Positions 13,241-25,894 of a DNA stretch of 64,000 nt are shown piece after piece. A program made the translations under genes and the position numbers. The stretch is from the NCBI GenBank assembly GCA_950295325.1, contig OX485807.1, positions 27,559,666 to 27,623,665 of the forward strand, in the 5' to 3' direction. Source of the DNA: Polytrichum commune. Taxonomy: Eukaryota; Streptophyta; Polytrichopsida; Polytrichales; Polytrichaceae. Position 1 is the first letter of the stretch. Each line of letters starts with the position of its first letter. The notes below the pieces were generated by a model that saw only the letters and a program-made list of their open reading frames with translations, was not told the origin of the DNA and ran no database searches.

Positions 13241-14689
13241 AACTAGCTCCATATGTAATTTTATCCCAAACCCAATCATCACGTGTTACTAAAGTTCAAG
13301 CGAAGTGTGCATTCATGCATTTTTAATTTTGTGAATCTTCTTGCAACACATATTGATCCAAACCCATAAGTATCATGTTGCCCCTAACAACATATGAAGA
13401 TTAATTATGCAAAGGACAAAATTTTCAAAAAAAAATGTTGTGATGAAAATATCAAAGAACACATATGAATAGTTGGTTTTCCACAATGTTTTTAGTATTC
13501 ACAAGGGCTTTTGGTTTAGAAATTTAGCCAAAAAAATACAAGTTATAGAAGTTTCACTTTATTTCTAATGAAAGAGCACATCATGGTGTGTGTATCATGC
13601 TCTTCATGAATTGCCATGGAAAGCTCATCGTTTGTTAATTCTATTAGAGGATCAAGTCATGTGTACCACAAACTTAATAATTTTTCTCAAGAACATTAGT
13701 TTATTTTCATATCCAACTTCTAACCCACATGTCTAACCATATTCTCAGCTCATGTGCAAAATTTTGGCGTAGACTAACATGATGTGTTGTACCACTGATT
13801 TACTTTAAGTTTTATATTTTAAAACTCCAATCATGCATCTCTTAGTGTCTATGATAACTTGAATGAAATGCAATAGAAACTTAGAAAAATACATATGTAT
13901 TAGGAACACTTTGGTTAACTAATCAAGTAGTTCTCAAGAACTAATCCTTGTCAATGAGATTGGTTGGACACTTATGCATGTGTATAGTGACCTCTCTAGA
14001 AAAGTAATGTCACTTTGTTATAGGTTGAAGAGTCACATGGGGTCAACCCCCCCCCCCCTCCCCCCGCACGGGAATCATGAAAATTGTCTCCCCTTGAAAA
14101 AAGGATCATCCATTGACACCTTAGACTCGATGCTTGGTCATGTGCCTCGTAACTACGTACATGTTTTGTAAACAACCACCAAAATTGATGATGTTGGGGA
14201 TGGCTCAAGGAGTCCATCATATAAAGCTATAGTGTAATCACTAAGGAGTTGCCAAACATGTGTAATATTCACCTTAGTGGAAATGGTAAGAAAGACAATA
14301 AATTTCCAAACTGAGTATTAACACATCTCATAATTGATCACGTGTTTCGAACCTTTCGAAAGAATGAATCATGGAGAGAAAATAAACGTATCAACTTGCA
14401 AATGATGACTTTATTGTAATACTATGAGTAAATTGTACATACTTGAAGGAGATTCTATCCAAAATAGAGTCTAAACAAGTTGCAAGAAATTTTGGAAGTT
14501 TGCCTATACACTTGATCGATTTTGTAACTACATGAAGAAAATCACTTGATATTTTGTCCACTTCCTTTTCCTATAATCATAGTTGCAATTTGACATGGCA
14601 TAATTTCTACAAGCCTCCTACAAATTTGAAGTGATAGAAAAGAAAACTTCTACTATTTGATCCCATAATTCTATCATTCCCTTTGGAGG
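13241..14689. other. intergenic with a C-rich homopolymer tract
   Basis: No gene was recognised. A tract of 12 C, one T and 7 C occupies 14047-14065, unusual in such AT-rich DNA. The second copy of the 12555-12710 repeat lies here. The rest is featureless AT-rich sequence. Confidence 0.5.
14185..14325 (+). repeat. dispersed repeat, copy 2
   Basis: Partner of the 12555-12710 repeat, diverged and in the same orientation. Confidence 0.5.
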
Positions 14690-15581
14690 TTACTCACATT
14701 GATTCAATTGTCATTTCATTATTGCCCATAGATGTTCAATGGGATAGAGATTGGTGGATTGAACTAGCCAAGGTAGAAGGGTGAAACATTGCCTTGAGAA
14801 CCATTCTTTAAGCATTCATGTTGCAAGTACATGGGCAATATCTTATTAAAATATGACACGAGAAGGGTCTAAATGAAACTTTTGAATTGTCCTATAGACA
14901 TTTGCTTTAAGGTTTCACAATAATGATGTTAGTTTTTATGGCCTTGTACTTTGCATACCAATGCAAGTCCATGAATACACATGCTTCCCCAAATCATAAT
15001 TCTCCCACCACCATGCTTTATTGTTTGAGAAGCGGTTTGCATAGAGAGCTCGGTGGGGTCATGTGTCCAACACCAAGACGTCCCATATGAATAATTTTAT
15101 TTTTTATAATTTATCTTTAATAACAATTTTATTCCAATCATCCACTGTCTAGTGTTTGTGAACTCTAGCAAAGTCAAGATGTGTCATGACATTTTTGGTT
15201 AGAAAGATATGGTTTTTTTTTCTTCTGTTGTGAACTGAAACCACTTCTTTGAAGTGCACACCTCACTTACTAATATCCCATAGTCTTGTTCTACATGTCT
15301 TGCTTCATCTGGAGCAATTATCACTCTTCCCCTTGTCACTTCTAGTACACATGACCATTCCATCCCTTATTCAAAAATCATGGCCTACCTCCACGCAAAC
15401 AATTTACATTATGAAGATGTTTCTTTCTAATGTTGTGCACACTCCCCACACCCACATTCAAAACCCTTGCTATTTCTCCATGCCCATACCCTCTTTGAAA
15501 CACATAGCATACACTCTCTTGTTGATCTTTAGATAATGTTCTTGTCATTTCTTGTACTAACAGCAAAGGCCAAGAAACCAT
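14690..15581 (-). pseudogene. Tc1-like transposase relic
   Basis: Two separated regions on the minus strand match a Tc1-type transposase. At 15378-15581 there is a helix-turn-helix: LSKDQQESVCYVFQRGY, then EIARVLNVGVGSVHNI, ending in RGGRP, the classic end of the Tc1 paired-like domain. At about 14700-14790 one frame reads LVQSTNLYPIEHLWAIMK, a decayed form of the SPDLNPIEHLW block holding the last catalytic region. Sequence between (for example VVGELWFGEACVFMD near 15000) has stops and frame changes. The element is dead. The SPDLNPIE block points to Tc1 rather than to the plant mariner-like group. Confidence 0.75.
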
Positions 15582-16788
15582 GCACTTAAGTTCTACACAA
15601 CAAACAATAAGTACTCATGAAATTTCTCTCTATAAGATGCGCACATTAGCTCACAAACAAATACAAGAGCGGTCACCCTATGCGATTACAAAACCAATCA
15701 AATGAGGATGATGACTTTTGGCCCTTCATTTGTATACGAGCATGCACTAACATGTGTGTATCTTACTCATTCAAGTCCCTAACCCAAAATGAATTATAAA
15801 TAAACTTTCATCTTGAGACTTACATGTGTCGATTTGCTCAGATAAACACCGCAACATGCAAACTTCAAAACACTTGATTAGTTTTGAGAGGCAACGTACA
15901 ACCTCCACGTGCTCTCTTAAGCCTTCCAACTCAACGCTATAGGGCTTACCAATGAAAAGATTCACCACCCTCTTTTTGAATTTTTGGGTTTGTGTTATAC
16001 ATGTTCATCATGCCTCGATCACACCAAAATTTCCGTTCGGTTCCAGCTGTGAAGTTGTTGGGGATTATGTTGAGAAACAGATGTTGGCCCACCACTTTTC
16101 ACACTACTACAACCAGAGATGTCAACAGATGGTGTCTGAATTGGCTAGTGTGATCAGCCCCTCAACCAATCATGAACCCCTTAAATGAAAGGTGGCAGTA
16201 TCATACCCCACAAAAGACCTATTCGGGTGCATTTTCTCGTGCTTCTGCAAAGTTTGTCGTACGTATAGTGCCCAAAACGCCCAAAAGTTCATCGATCGAT
16301 GAACACACGTAGAGGATTTTATCACCTACTTTAGATACCGGTTCCTCTGCGCTTATCTTATGTATAGTGCCATGAGGATTGTTAGTTGTAATGACAATGA
16401 TCTCGTCATAGTTAACCCTTAAAGGACATATGCTTTCCCGATACCACACCCAAAATATCTTTTAAAATTCATTTTAAGCATGATTAACCAATTAATTTAC
16501 ATAGGCTCTATTCTAAAGAAGTATAGATCTTGCTAAGGTGCTTGATTTGGCATTCTAAAAACCCCATTTGGTGCAATGCAGTAGAAGTTTTGAACAAGAT
16601 TCTCCCAAAATAATACCAAGCCCGTGGGGCAGCATTGTCCTTTAAGGGTTCATCTGGAAGTCCTCACATGCATTACTAGGTGCAATATAGTTATACTTAT
16701 GTCAGCAACTTTCTCTAATATTGTCTCCAGAGGCTAACATACTGCTATTCTTGTTTGTATTGTACAGTTGTTGATCGATTCCATAATA
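15582..16788. other. intergenic, no recognised gene
   Basis: Two minus-strand open frames (15771-15968, 65 aa; 16219-16449, 76 aa) have ordinary composition but match no family I recognise. They may be fragments of a decayed element. Nothing else is supported here. Confidence 0.45.
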
Positions 16789-17574
16789 CAGTAATCTCCC
16801 GCTTAAGTATTGCATTTTGAACCATAGCCGTTGGTGCGCACTTAGTTGGTAGGTGTGTACTTTACTCATATCAACTTTTTTTCGTTTTTTTTTTTGAAAA
16901 AAAATTTACCCTTTTCCTGAGATAGAATGCCGACATGTTAACGCCAAAGCATAGGAGGCAGTTGACCACCTAGCAAGTTTTCCGTCAAGTAGAGAGGAGA
17001 TTTCATAGCCAAGAATCGAACCGCCAATCTCTTCCTTGAGATTTGGGTATCTGTCCACCATCACCCGGTAGTTTAGGGTCGTCTTGGACCACTCATATCG
17101 CTTTCTAGACCCTCTGATTCAAATGAATCGCAATGAGAAACAGATGAAACCTGAGACAACCCGCTTGACCAAAGCCCAACATGTGAAAATCATTGCAAAG
17201 TTGAGCAAGTGGGCGTTGGGGCGGGAGTATGAAGTTAGTGAAGGTGCCATCTGGAAAGATTGGGACAATCGGGAGAACGTACTGCAATGAACGGCACTAA
17301 TGTCTAATGATGCCAAAACCCCTAAACGGAAGTTGGACACATGTAGGATGAACTGCGATGATCATTTGAGACGTTTTAGCGAAATGTCAACAAACTAACA
17401 TTGAATGTCAAGCGTAAAAAATTTCATGCATTCGCAACAAATGACTCTGCATGACATGTTCAAACATTAAAATCTGAACCTTGATTTTTGTCAAAAAGTT
17501 TGCACACTTAACCGGGATGCAAACTTAAACAGGTGCATACTTAAGTGGGTGCATACTTAAGCGGGAGATTACTG
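16789..17574. mobile_element. pogo-like DNA transposon, internally deleted
   Basis: The 786-bp element starts CAGTAATCTCCCGCTTAAG and ends with the reverse complement of the same sequence; the terminal inverted repeats match for 22 bp. TA precedes the left end; the right flank is CA, so the expected TA duplication has probably mutated. CAGT/ACTG ends with a TA target are typical of the pogo group of Tc1/mariner elements. A transposase N-terminal fragment lies inside (17084-17290). A 269-bp relative with the same termini is at 25895-26163. Confidence 0.8.
17084..17290 (+). pseudogene. CENP-B-type DNA-binding domain fragment of pogo-like transposase
   Basis: The 68-aa frame contains TRLTKAQHVKIIAKLSKWA and, after a short gap, YEVSEGAIWKDWDNRENVL. 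This has the spacing of the CENP-B/Psq helix-turn-helix at the start of pogo transposases: a basic TxLTxxQKxxII helix, then YxVSxxTIxxIWKxRExIL. A stop follows immediately and no catalytic domain is present before the element's right end. It sits inside matching terminal inverted repeats, which supports the assignment. It is non-functional as a transposase. Confidence 0.75.
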
Positions 17575-17819
17575 CATGTGATAGGTTATCATGTGAGATT
17601 CTAATACCATCTGAGATATTAGTTCTCCGCAATTGTCCAAATATTCTCGATGACCTTTAAAAGTAAAAAAGGAACATCAATGCTTTTACACTAACATGTG
17701 ATGTTTGTTCGTTGCCTCCTTCCCATGCATGTGTGTGCATGTGAGTGGAGGTGGCTTAGTGTTTATTTTCATAGGTGGACCGCGTGATTAGTGTTAGGTC
17801 TATGTGTTCTATGTTAGTT

Positions 17820-18690
17820 TTAAGTTTTAGGGTTTGTGGGTAGTTTAGTCGAGTAGAACCGGCCCAACCGGGATTTGTTTTTTCTTTCTAATTTCCGTTT
17901 GTTTAGAATATTGTGTGTTAGGTACTCTATAGCAATATGTGAGTAGGATTTCATTAGTTTATGGATTTTGGAGTTGGGGATATGCAGGTCTTGGAGGAGT
18001 TTAGTAGTTGTTGTGTGAGTAGTACCTCGTATTCCTGTCATGGTTATAATGGATGGTAGTATTGTCCACCCTAGTTGGGATTGGAGTGGGTGTAGAATGG
18101 CATATTTATCTAGTTTTTGGTGTGTAGCTTTGGCGGGGAACCTATCATTGCAGTATATGAATTTGAATATTGGTACTTTTTGGTTTGGGTTGGGTGTGAA
18201 GGGTGGTTTAGCTATAGGTGGGGCTCCTAAGAGGCATAGTGTATATGATTGAAGTTGAGCTGGGCATTTACATCTTGGTAGGTAACATGTGCATGGGAGA
18301 TGAGTGCACTTACATACTCTTCATCTATATAGCTTTTGAGGTTGTGAACTAAGCCATCATGTTGAGTGGAGGTCAGGGGGACAGATGGTCAATATGGTGT
18401 TTAGTGACCGATGTGGTGGAAGGGTTGTCCAAGATGCAAGGTTATTCCACTTCATGTGTGGACAATTTATCAACCTCTTCATTTCCAATGATGTTTGTGT
18501 AAACTCTAACTTTGCAGATGGTGATATTGTGATGAGAGGTTTTTAGTTTACTTACTAATCTAATTATAAGGAGTTTGTCTGGGTGATTGTATTGGGAGGT
18601 CCTGATGGCCTTCATTATGGAGATGGCATGCTTTCCAAGTATATGTATACATTTCTCAGAAGCCTCTACTTTCTTCTCAAGAGATGTCAC
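17820..18690 (-). pseudogene. non-LTR-type RNase H relic
   Basis: The minus-strand frame 18442-18690 includes LLIIRLVSKLKTSHHNITI, then KVRVYTNIIGNEEVDKLSTH. This resembles the C-terminal part of RNase H domains in non-LTR (LINE-type) elements, where KVRAHxGIxGNExADxLA carries the catalytic His and last Asp. Here the expected His is Tyr and the Ala before Asp is Val, so the domain is probably dead. Frames downstream to 17820 (for example SIITMTGIRGTTHTTTTKLL) look like the tail of the same product but are broken by stops. No reverse transcriptase motif was seen upstream. Confidence 0.6.
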
Positions 18691-19459
18691 TTCACTCTCT
18701 ATAAGAGGTGCTACATTTATTTTTCATTGGAGACAGTTCTGTAAGAACAACAAACAAGTTCTGACAAGACAATTGCTACTCGAGAGTCTTAGGTTTGATA
18801 GCAAGAATGCTAGGCTTAAATGTGGGATCCTTTATTTTCTTTTGGTCAGATGTCGTAAGAGAGAGCTTATAGGCCTGTTAACAAACACAGATAATAAAAC
18901 CGATGAACCAATTTTATTGCGACACTTGTGTCTCCAATGACTGGACATTATCCTCATCTAAGCCAATATTATTCTCCTCAAGACGAGTGTTATTAGGTAT
19001 GTAGGATAAAGATGGACCGTTGTGATCATCCTCATTCACCGAACTAGTTGCAGACTTCTTTTAGGCCTCGGCTTTAACCTAGAATGATTCAAAAAACTTA
19101 GAGCCCATAGTAAGAGACTATCATATAGAACAACTAGACAATGTATTTATTCAATGTGAATTGCTTCTAAAAATCTAAACTCAAAACCATAACACGTGGT
19201 TTCCTCCACAAAATTGTCTACAACTTTTCAACCGATGAATACTATCTTCAAATGATTTCCAATCATTTCACTGGGTCACACATAGCACACATGCAGAACA
19301 CCAAGCAGACTACTTCAAAGATGACATTGTAGCAACCTTCTCCAGTAAACCATAGACAGTTCTCTCGCATTGTTGTGCACATCAAATGCAGCAAATTACT
19401 ATCAAGAACGATTTTTTTTTAAATAAATAACTCTAGCTTACAGGAAGAAATAGACATTT
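18691..19459. other. intergenic between RNase H relic and the fibrillin-like gene
   Basis: No recognised gene. An open frame at 18587-18940 on the plus strand partly overlaps the relic and has no family resemblance. The last few hundred bases should include the 3' UTR of the minus-strand gene ending at 19460. Confidence 0.45.
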
Positions 19460-21240
19460 TTATGTTGCACTGTCTATTCTTCTAGCTGCAATTTTTGTTC
19501 TAAGTGTGGTGAATTCAAAAATAACAAAATCAGAGTCTGCATAATGTACTGGATATGTGGATAGTGGAGCTATAAAAGCACCCTTACCGGCAAAGTTCAC
19601 CAGTGTCCTTTCCAACGATCCCTGTGTGCAATAAAATAACCCAGTCAATAAATGACAAATCAATCCTTTGATCAATTGCTTCTTGGAACTATACGCATCC
19701 AAAAATTTCAGTCCGTGTGCCATTGACTATGCACAAAGACCTAATTCCAGCTGTCATCAAATTTTTGATTCACCAACAACTGCAAAGGTGGTGATCACAT
19801 ACATAGAGTATTGGTATATAGTAGAACATCATCGTACCTGGCCTTTTGGATCTGGTTGCAAGTTATCTCGCCCAACGTCCCACCAAAATGAGTCGAATAA
19901 AACTTCTACTGTCTTGCCATCTTTCACTACAAAATCTCCTGCCGAACTTAACCAACCATCTCCAACAGGGCTTAAATATCGTACGTTGCTGGTAATGCCT
20001 AAATCTGTTAGTTTATACTGGAGAGGACTGATTCGGGTGCCTACTGCACTTGACAACCTGAAAATCAGAGAAGAAAGAATGCATTTGGTTAGGAAGATCC
20101 CATGTCTTCAAATGCAATTGCCATACAATGCAAGCACTTCACCTGCTGCATAAAAATAAGATCACTGCAATTACAACGACACTCGAATTCAGAATTCACT
20201 ACTAAAGCTAAGTACAGAGAGAGTGAATTAGCAGTGAGTACAACGTAGAGATGTAGTTATAAGGGTTTCACTTCAGTTATTTGCAGAAATTGAGTGACCG
20301 GATGCTGCATTGTCAATTTAAAAATTCAGGCCAGCTCAATTCATCATCACCGAACGTATCCTTAAGGTACAAAGGCCTAATTCGGTTACTCATCTTTGGT
20401 AAACACCTACATTTGAGTGGCGTGTGCTTCGGTGTGGATCTAAGAAGGGACACCAAAAAGACATCATGTCTTCAGAAGAGATTGGACAATCTGCTCAATG
20501 TTTGTTAACCATTATTGGGGGGACCTACATGACCATTTAAAATTCCACAAGAGTCTTCACTTCGAAAATAATTTAAGGTGTTCATATGAGCTCAGAAAAT
20601 TATGAGGAAAACGGCTACGATCACAATATGGAATTGAAAATCCCCTCGCACTAATTGCATGTTTCACAACCTACGAGAAGTGCGTGCAGAGCTTAAAGTG
20701 ACAAATTAACACCCGCTTAGAGGAGCAGAAGCTGCTTTCAATTCAATCTGATCGTAGAAAGAGGTGCTTCATTTCTCACCTAGAAATGTGCGGGGCGTAG
20801 AAAACCTCCCAGACGCCATGGCCATCCTTAGACCTCAAGAATTCCCCAAAGTCCCTTCCCAATTGACTTCCGAGTGTCGCCACGGCCTTCCCTAACACGC
20901 TCTTCGTCTCCTCGTCCGCATACAAAGCCCACGACACTGTACTCAAACCATCCTTGGATCCCCGGCTCAACACATCATCAATCTGCCGCTTCGCTTCCAC
21001 AATTTCCTGGACAGCAGATCCAAAAACAGCCTTTACCAACACACTCCTCCTTGTCGATGTCGAAGCTCCTCGCACAGAAAAGGCTGCTTGATTTCGCTCA
21101 CTCAAAATTTTTAATGGCTGAGAATTCAAATTCGACCACTCCTGATTCGATGTATAATGATGCCGTGGAGAATTGTTCACTAAATTGGACGCGGGAAGGA
21201 GAGAGCAGCAAACCCCAGCCATAGCATTGGCCATGGCCAT
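19460..21240 (-). CDS. plastid-targeted protein, probable PAP/fibrillin-like
   Basis: Predicted 280-aa protein from three exons on the minus strand: 21240-20780, 20057-19838, 19621-19460, with GT-AG introns and consistent phases (the Arg codon spans the first junction). The start is MAMANAMAG at 21240; an upstream in-frame Met at 21318 would add 26 residues that look less like a transit peptide. Residues 1 to about 75 are Ser/Asn/Ala-rich and end near STRRSVLVKA, typical of a chloroplast transit peptide. The mature part contains GVWEVFYAPHISR, then FDSFWWDVG and DFVIFEFTTLRTKIAARR. The pattern of a helical start, a GxWEV strand and a terminal strand with a conserved Arg recalls PAP/fibrillin lipocalin-like plastid proteins. 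I am sure of the gene and transit peptide, less so of the family, and cannot name a subfamily. Confidence 0.72.
20515..20670 (+). repeat. dispersed repeat in intron 1 of the fibrillin-like gene
   Basis: Blocks GGGGGGACCTACATG, AAATTATGAGGAAAACGG and CACACTAATTGCATG-like sequence recur in the same order and orientation at about 49785-49895, upstream of the fumarylacetoacetase gene. The element type is unknown. Confidence 0.55.
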
Positions 21241-21705
21241 CTCGCCCAAGCTGCCTGCATATCCACTGATGCTTATTAAAATGAAGGGGCCAAATAGCCC
21301 GTCATCTCCCGTCAACAACCGCGACGCCGCGGCAGCGGCTGGGAGAGCCGTGAACTACCGTCGAGACTTCTACACTAGGTAGAGTAGAGTAGAGGCGCCT
21401 ATAACCGACCACTTAAGAGATTCTGCGCCAAATCTGGAGAAGTATAAGGCAGTGCAAAAAAATTCTTGTGTAGGAAAATAGAAATAAGGAGGATTGCGAT
21501 TTTTTTTTTGGTTAATTTTATTGCATAAATATAAATTTTAATGAATTTTTGCAGCCAAAAGTTGGCACAACACTTTACTAATGTCTAGAGTTTGGCATAC
21601 CTGCTTATTTTGAGACGAATTTCTCCTCGCTCTAGCACTCAACAATGGGGACAATTGTGATGGCACTATCATTTCCAAGATGATACCTTAACCGAAGTTG
21701 GAGAC
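21241..21705. promoter_or_regulatory. upstream region of the minus-strand gene
   Basis: GC-richer DNA around 21290-21400 lies just upstream of the start codon and should hold the promoter and 5' UTR. No TATA box was pinned down. Beyond about 21480 the DNA becomes AT-rich repeat sequence. Confidence 0.35.
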
Positions 21706-21831
21706 TTAGGGTTAGTTTCCATGTAGGCCGTTTTGCCCAACATATTCTAGTGAAAGTGTAGATTCCACTTGGGGGCATCTACATTTCCACTAGAATATGA
21801 TGGGCATGGCGGCCTACATGGAAACTAACCC
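21706..21831. mobile_element. fold-back MITE
   Basis: About 126 bp form one hairpin: GGGTTAGTTTCCATGTAGG at 21709 is mirrored by CCTACATGGAAACTAACCC ending at 21831, and pairing continues inward through the CATATTCTAGTG arm. The flanks carry an identical 8-bp direct repeat TTGGAGAC (21698-21705 and 21832-21839). Eight-base duplications fit a hAT-type origin, while the near-complete palindrome fits a fold-back element. No coding sequence is present. Confidence 0.75.
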
Positions 21832-21839
21832 TTGGAGAC

Positions 21840-24800
21840 CTCATTTTAACCACCTACGGAAAAAAGAAAAAAGAAAAAAACTTTTAAACTTTTAAAAAAA
21901 CTAAAATTAATTTCAACCTAATCGAAATTATGGCACCCTATAGATTCCCGATGGGGTCCTAATTGGAAATATTAGGTGGTTCGACTCTAGATGTGCCTAA
22001 TTTGGACATTTCTCTCTCTACACCCACTTCTAGTAAGATATGATACACATAATTAGTGAGATGATAATCAAATCCAATTTGTGCGCATACTATCACTTGC
22101 ATCATAAGTATTGGATCCTATATGAATATCTTACTCATTATGAAAGTGATATTCATATCCTCATTAAGTGGTAATATAGGTGTCCCAATTATGTCGATTA
22201 TTGAGTTTAGAATGATTGACATATTTTGAGCGTGTGGCTCAATCTCTCTTAACCCCTAAGCAGCGGAGGCTTATGGTATTAGAATTGAAAGTTAAAATGA
22301 GGCTTAATTCATGGGCTAGGGCTACACACCCACCTATGTGACCATATGAAGAATGTTGGGTGTGGGTTGTGAAAGGGGGTGTATGCTAGTGATTGGTGGA
22401 ACTCAAGCTTGAGGATTCATGATGTTGGTATGATTCAGCAAAACGTGAGATTTAGGAGCAAGACTACGAGATGGAATGGAGTCCCCTGTATAGGTTTTTT
22501 GGGTAGAACTTATTATATCGAATGTGGCAACCAAACCGAAGGACATCCATTGGCCATGGCAGGCATTGATCTGCAATCCACGTGATTGCTTCTAGGGTGG
22601 CTTTGAAGACCATTATGCATCCATTTGTGCTGCAAATCTTTATGTGCCTTTTGAGAACATGGTAATCGTGAACATATGTTGAGTCATTAGTTCCTCGAAG
22701 TGAACAACGGATGCAGGGTTAGATGGGGAACATTTGTACTTACTAGGGTGGTGGGTTTTGAACTTCCCCTTAAATTAGGGCTTTAATTCATTTGGAATAG
22801 TGACCCTTCATGGTGCCAATGAGGACTCGAGAAATAGGCAAGTGAAAATTCTTGCACCTATGAGTCTTGGATTCAAGTCCGGCCACTCTTAATTCATATG
22901 GAGGGAGTGAGAAAGGTCAAGCTCACCTCTTTATTTGGGTTTTTTTAAGGTCTTTTGCCTACTTCGTTGTTTGCAAGTTAATGTAGACCGGCATGTCAAG
23001 CTTTTTATTGTCCACTCCAATTGGTTCTATTTGGCAACCACCCACCCTATGGTCAATAAACAACAATTTGCTATTGAAAACACACTCCCAATCAACCCTC
23101 AATTCATGTTTGGTTTTGGATCGGCTTTGAGTCACTTCAAGTTTGATCTCCATCATAGTCAATTACTAGTCTTCCACCTAGCATTCCTCCTCCATTTCAT
23201 GCAACCTTGAAGCAACATCAACAACAATAAATAGCGCGTTGTGGGGACATGTAGAATTGTCGAGAGGAGCCATGTGAGAGGAGTAATCCTATGTTCTTAA
23301 TCACATGATTGTGCTAACAATCCACGAGATTGAGCGCCATGGTGAACAAATGGTACTACGCAAAATAAAGAAGCCTAAAACCCAAGAATGAAATGAACCC
23401 TAACTATCGCAATGACGCCTAAAGCAACAACTACCCCACACACACACGCACACACATGGGTAGCCATGGCATTCAACGTGAGCTTTATGAAGGTGTTGAA
23501 GAAGAATATGAATTGGATGATTTTTGGATGACATCAGTTGTGCGTTGGATTACTAGTGTGTATTTGTCTACATAAGTGAACCTTTATGAGAAGCTTAATC
23601 TTACTTCTTCTTTTGCCTTCAAGAAAAACACTTTGAAGATTTCAATCTTAGTAAAAATTTGAATTTGTTTAAATGGTGAAAGGAAACTTGCTAGCATTGC
23701 TAATTTATGTCATGTGTGGACCATAATGAAGTGATGATATTGAAATTAGTGCAAAAATTGGACATTTGAATACAAAAAGTTCAAGGTGCAGTATTTATGA
23801 TTTAAATGAGAGAAAAAATGAATTCACCTTATCTATTCCATTTAAATGAATTATAGAATATTCCTCATTTTGGCAAAGAAAACTAAAAGATGTCAACATG
23901 TAACATGTTGGTATTGGAAAAACTAGGATCTTACCGATTATGCCCAAAATTCTTCCTAGAAACTGACAACCCTATATGTAGAATGCTTGAAACTTTGACT
24001 AATAGATCCCCCTACAATGAGCATATGATTTGGCATCACATATATCATTGAGTGAAAAAGGATCCACTCCTTTCACAAATCGACCAACGATTATGAGGGA
24101 CAAACAATCTCCACATTTGTGGAAAATAAATATTAATATTAGGGGCGTCAACCAAATGCAAATAAAATGCAACTGACCTCATCTCCCCTTTCAAATTTCA
24201 AGAGGTGGCATTGCAAAGGTCAACAAATTCTTCCTTGTTGATGTGGAGACAACCAACACATCAAAGTCCTTACATGGATGAAACCCCAAGCATTTGATGA
24301 GAAATCGTATTGTTTATTAAGAAGTTATTTACATTAATAAAAAATTGGTGTACGAAAAGAAACCTTGAAATTACCACTATCGTTCAATGCATAAAAGATT
24401 GCTTCCATATCTTCATCAGCAATTGGTGGAAGTGTCATGCAACAATACCAATTATGTGGTGCTTAATCTTGTATTCAAAACAACCGGACTGTTAAGGATA
24501 TGTAGAAAGCATAATCAATAGGGCTTACATTTGCGATTAGGAAGCAATGACCTTCACAACGAGTAATGGATGCACATGTATGTATTCAACTCCTTAAACA
24601 ACTTCCCACATTGGCAGATTGAATTGCCAAAAGATGTGCAACATAGGTGAGAGGGGGAAGACCAGGGTTCAAGATTAAGGTTTAGGGTTTAGAAGAAATC
24701 CTCAAATGGGAAATCTACAGTTTCATAACACATGATCCATCTTCACATGTCAGCCTCCCACTTGGTCTTCCCCGGGCAATGTGGCAAATCCATGTACCAA

Positions 24801-25894
24801 CAATTCAACAAGTGGCTCAAGAAAAATAAGAAGAATGAATGAATAAGAAGAAGACTTTCCACATATTTGACCGTGGCGCAATGCGAGCATGTGGGGGTTG
24901 ACTTATTTGAGGTTTGCATTAATTGCAAAACCTGTGATATAAGGGAGAGAAATATGACAATAAGGAATGAGATTTGAACTAAGGACATCCACTCCTTAGG
25001 TTTTTGGACATTAGAGAGTGAGTTACATTAAGGAGGTTGATATTACGTAGTTTAGGGTGCATTATAGATATGTATGAGATTTTAGAGAAATTAGTGTAGT
25101 CACCCTAATGACCCTATTTAGTGTAGGTTGATAATAAGCTACTGACCTATCACAACTATAAGAAACTAACATTTTTTTAGCATACACTACAAAAGATTGG
25201 GAGCATTTGTTAGTTTTCAAGCTTGGAATTATATTATTTAGTTCATCATAGAACACCCTAGCACCCAGGGGGTGGACTCTTCATAACACGTACAAACTAA
25301 TGTGAGTGTAAGAAGGGGTATTATTTGAGGCACAAACATACATACTGTACAAAGAGGGAGGTATTCGTTTTCTATAGTGTGTACATTTAAGAAGGCTATT
25401 CATTTTGTTGGAGATGTACAAAAAGGCCCTGAGGTTTAGAGAAGAATTTGACAATATATGTGTTCGTTTCATCCAATTCAAATTCATTCATCGTTGTTAT
25501 ATGGTAAAATTTCTCAATGACTCCCTTGTCCATTATTATTAGGGTTCACATTTGGCTTCTAAGACAAGATAGAGGCTCTTGGAGTGCTCATGGGCTTCCT
25601 TGAGTTCCTTGAGCTAGAGATTCTTTAAGCGCTTGTGGTCTAGATTGTGGCTAAGTTATTGTAATCGTGTATATGTTTGTTTGATGCAATCATTGAGTTA
25701 CATGCTTCAATGAAAAAAAATGGTACAATGACTTTCTCATTAGAAAGTGACACATGTGTTTTATATGTTATAAAGGAATAATCAATTCATGATTTATGTT
25801 TTGTGTATGTAGTGGAGGCATTTATCACATTAAATTGAAAACCTTAGTCTAATTATAGGAGCCCATTTTCTAACTTGACATTAATACGTGTGTA
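21840..25894. other. gene-free AT-rich repeat DNA
   Basis: No open frame here resembles a known protein. Copy 2 of the AACCGGTTGG-type dispersed repeat lies at about 23880-23960 and a short (CA)n tract at about 23435-23456. Telomere-like AGGGTTT strings occur near 24680 but not as an array. Confidence 0.55.

Noticed and set aside
16219-16449. 76-aa minus-strand frame with ISAEEPVSKVGDKILYV
   Set aside because: It looks protein-like, but no family was recognised and both sides are closed by stops.
21241-21318. Longer start for the fibrillin-like protein at Met 21318
   Set aside because: The extra 26 residues do not resemble a transit peptide start, while MAMANAMAG does; left open as an alternative.
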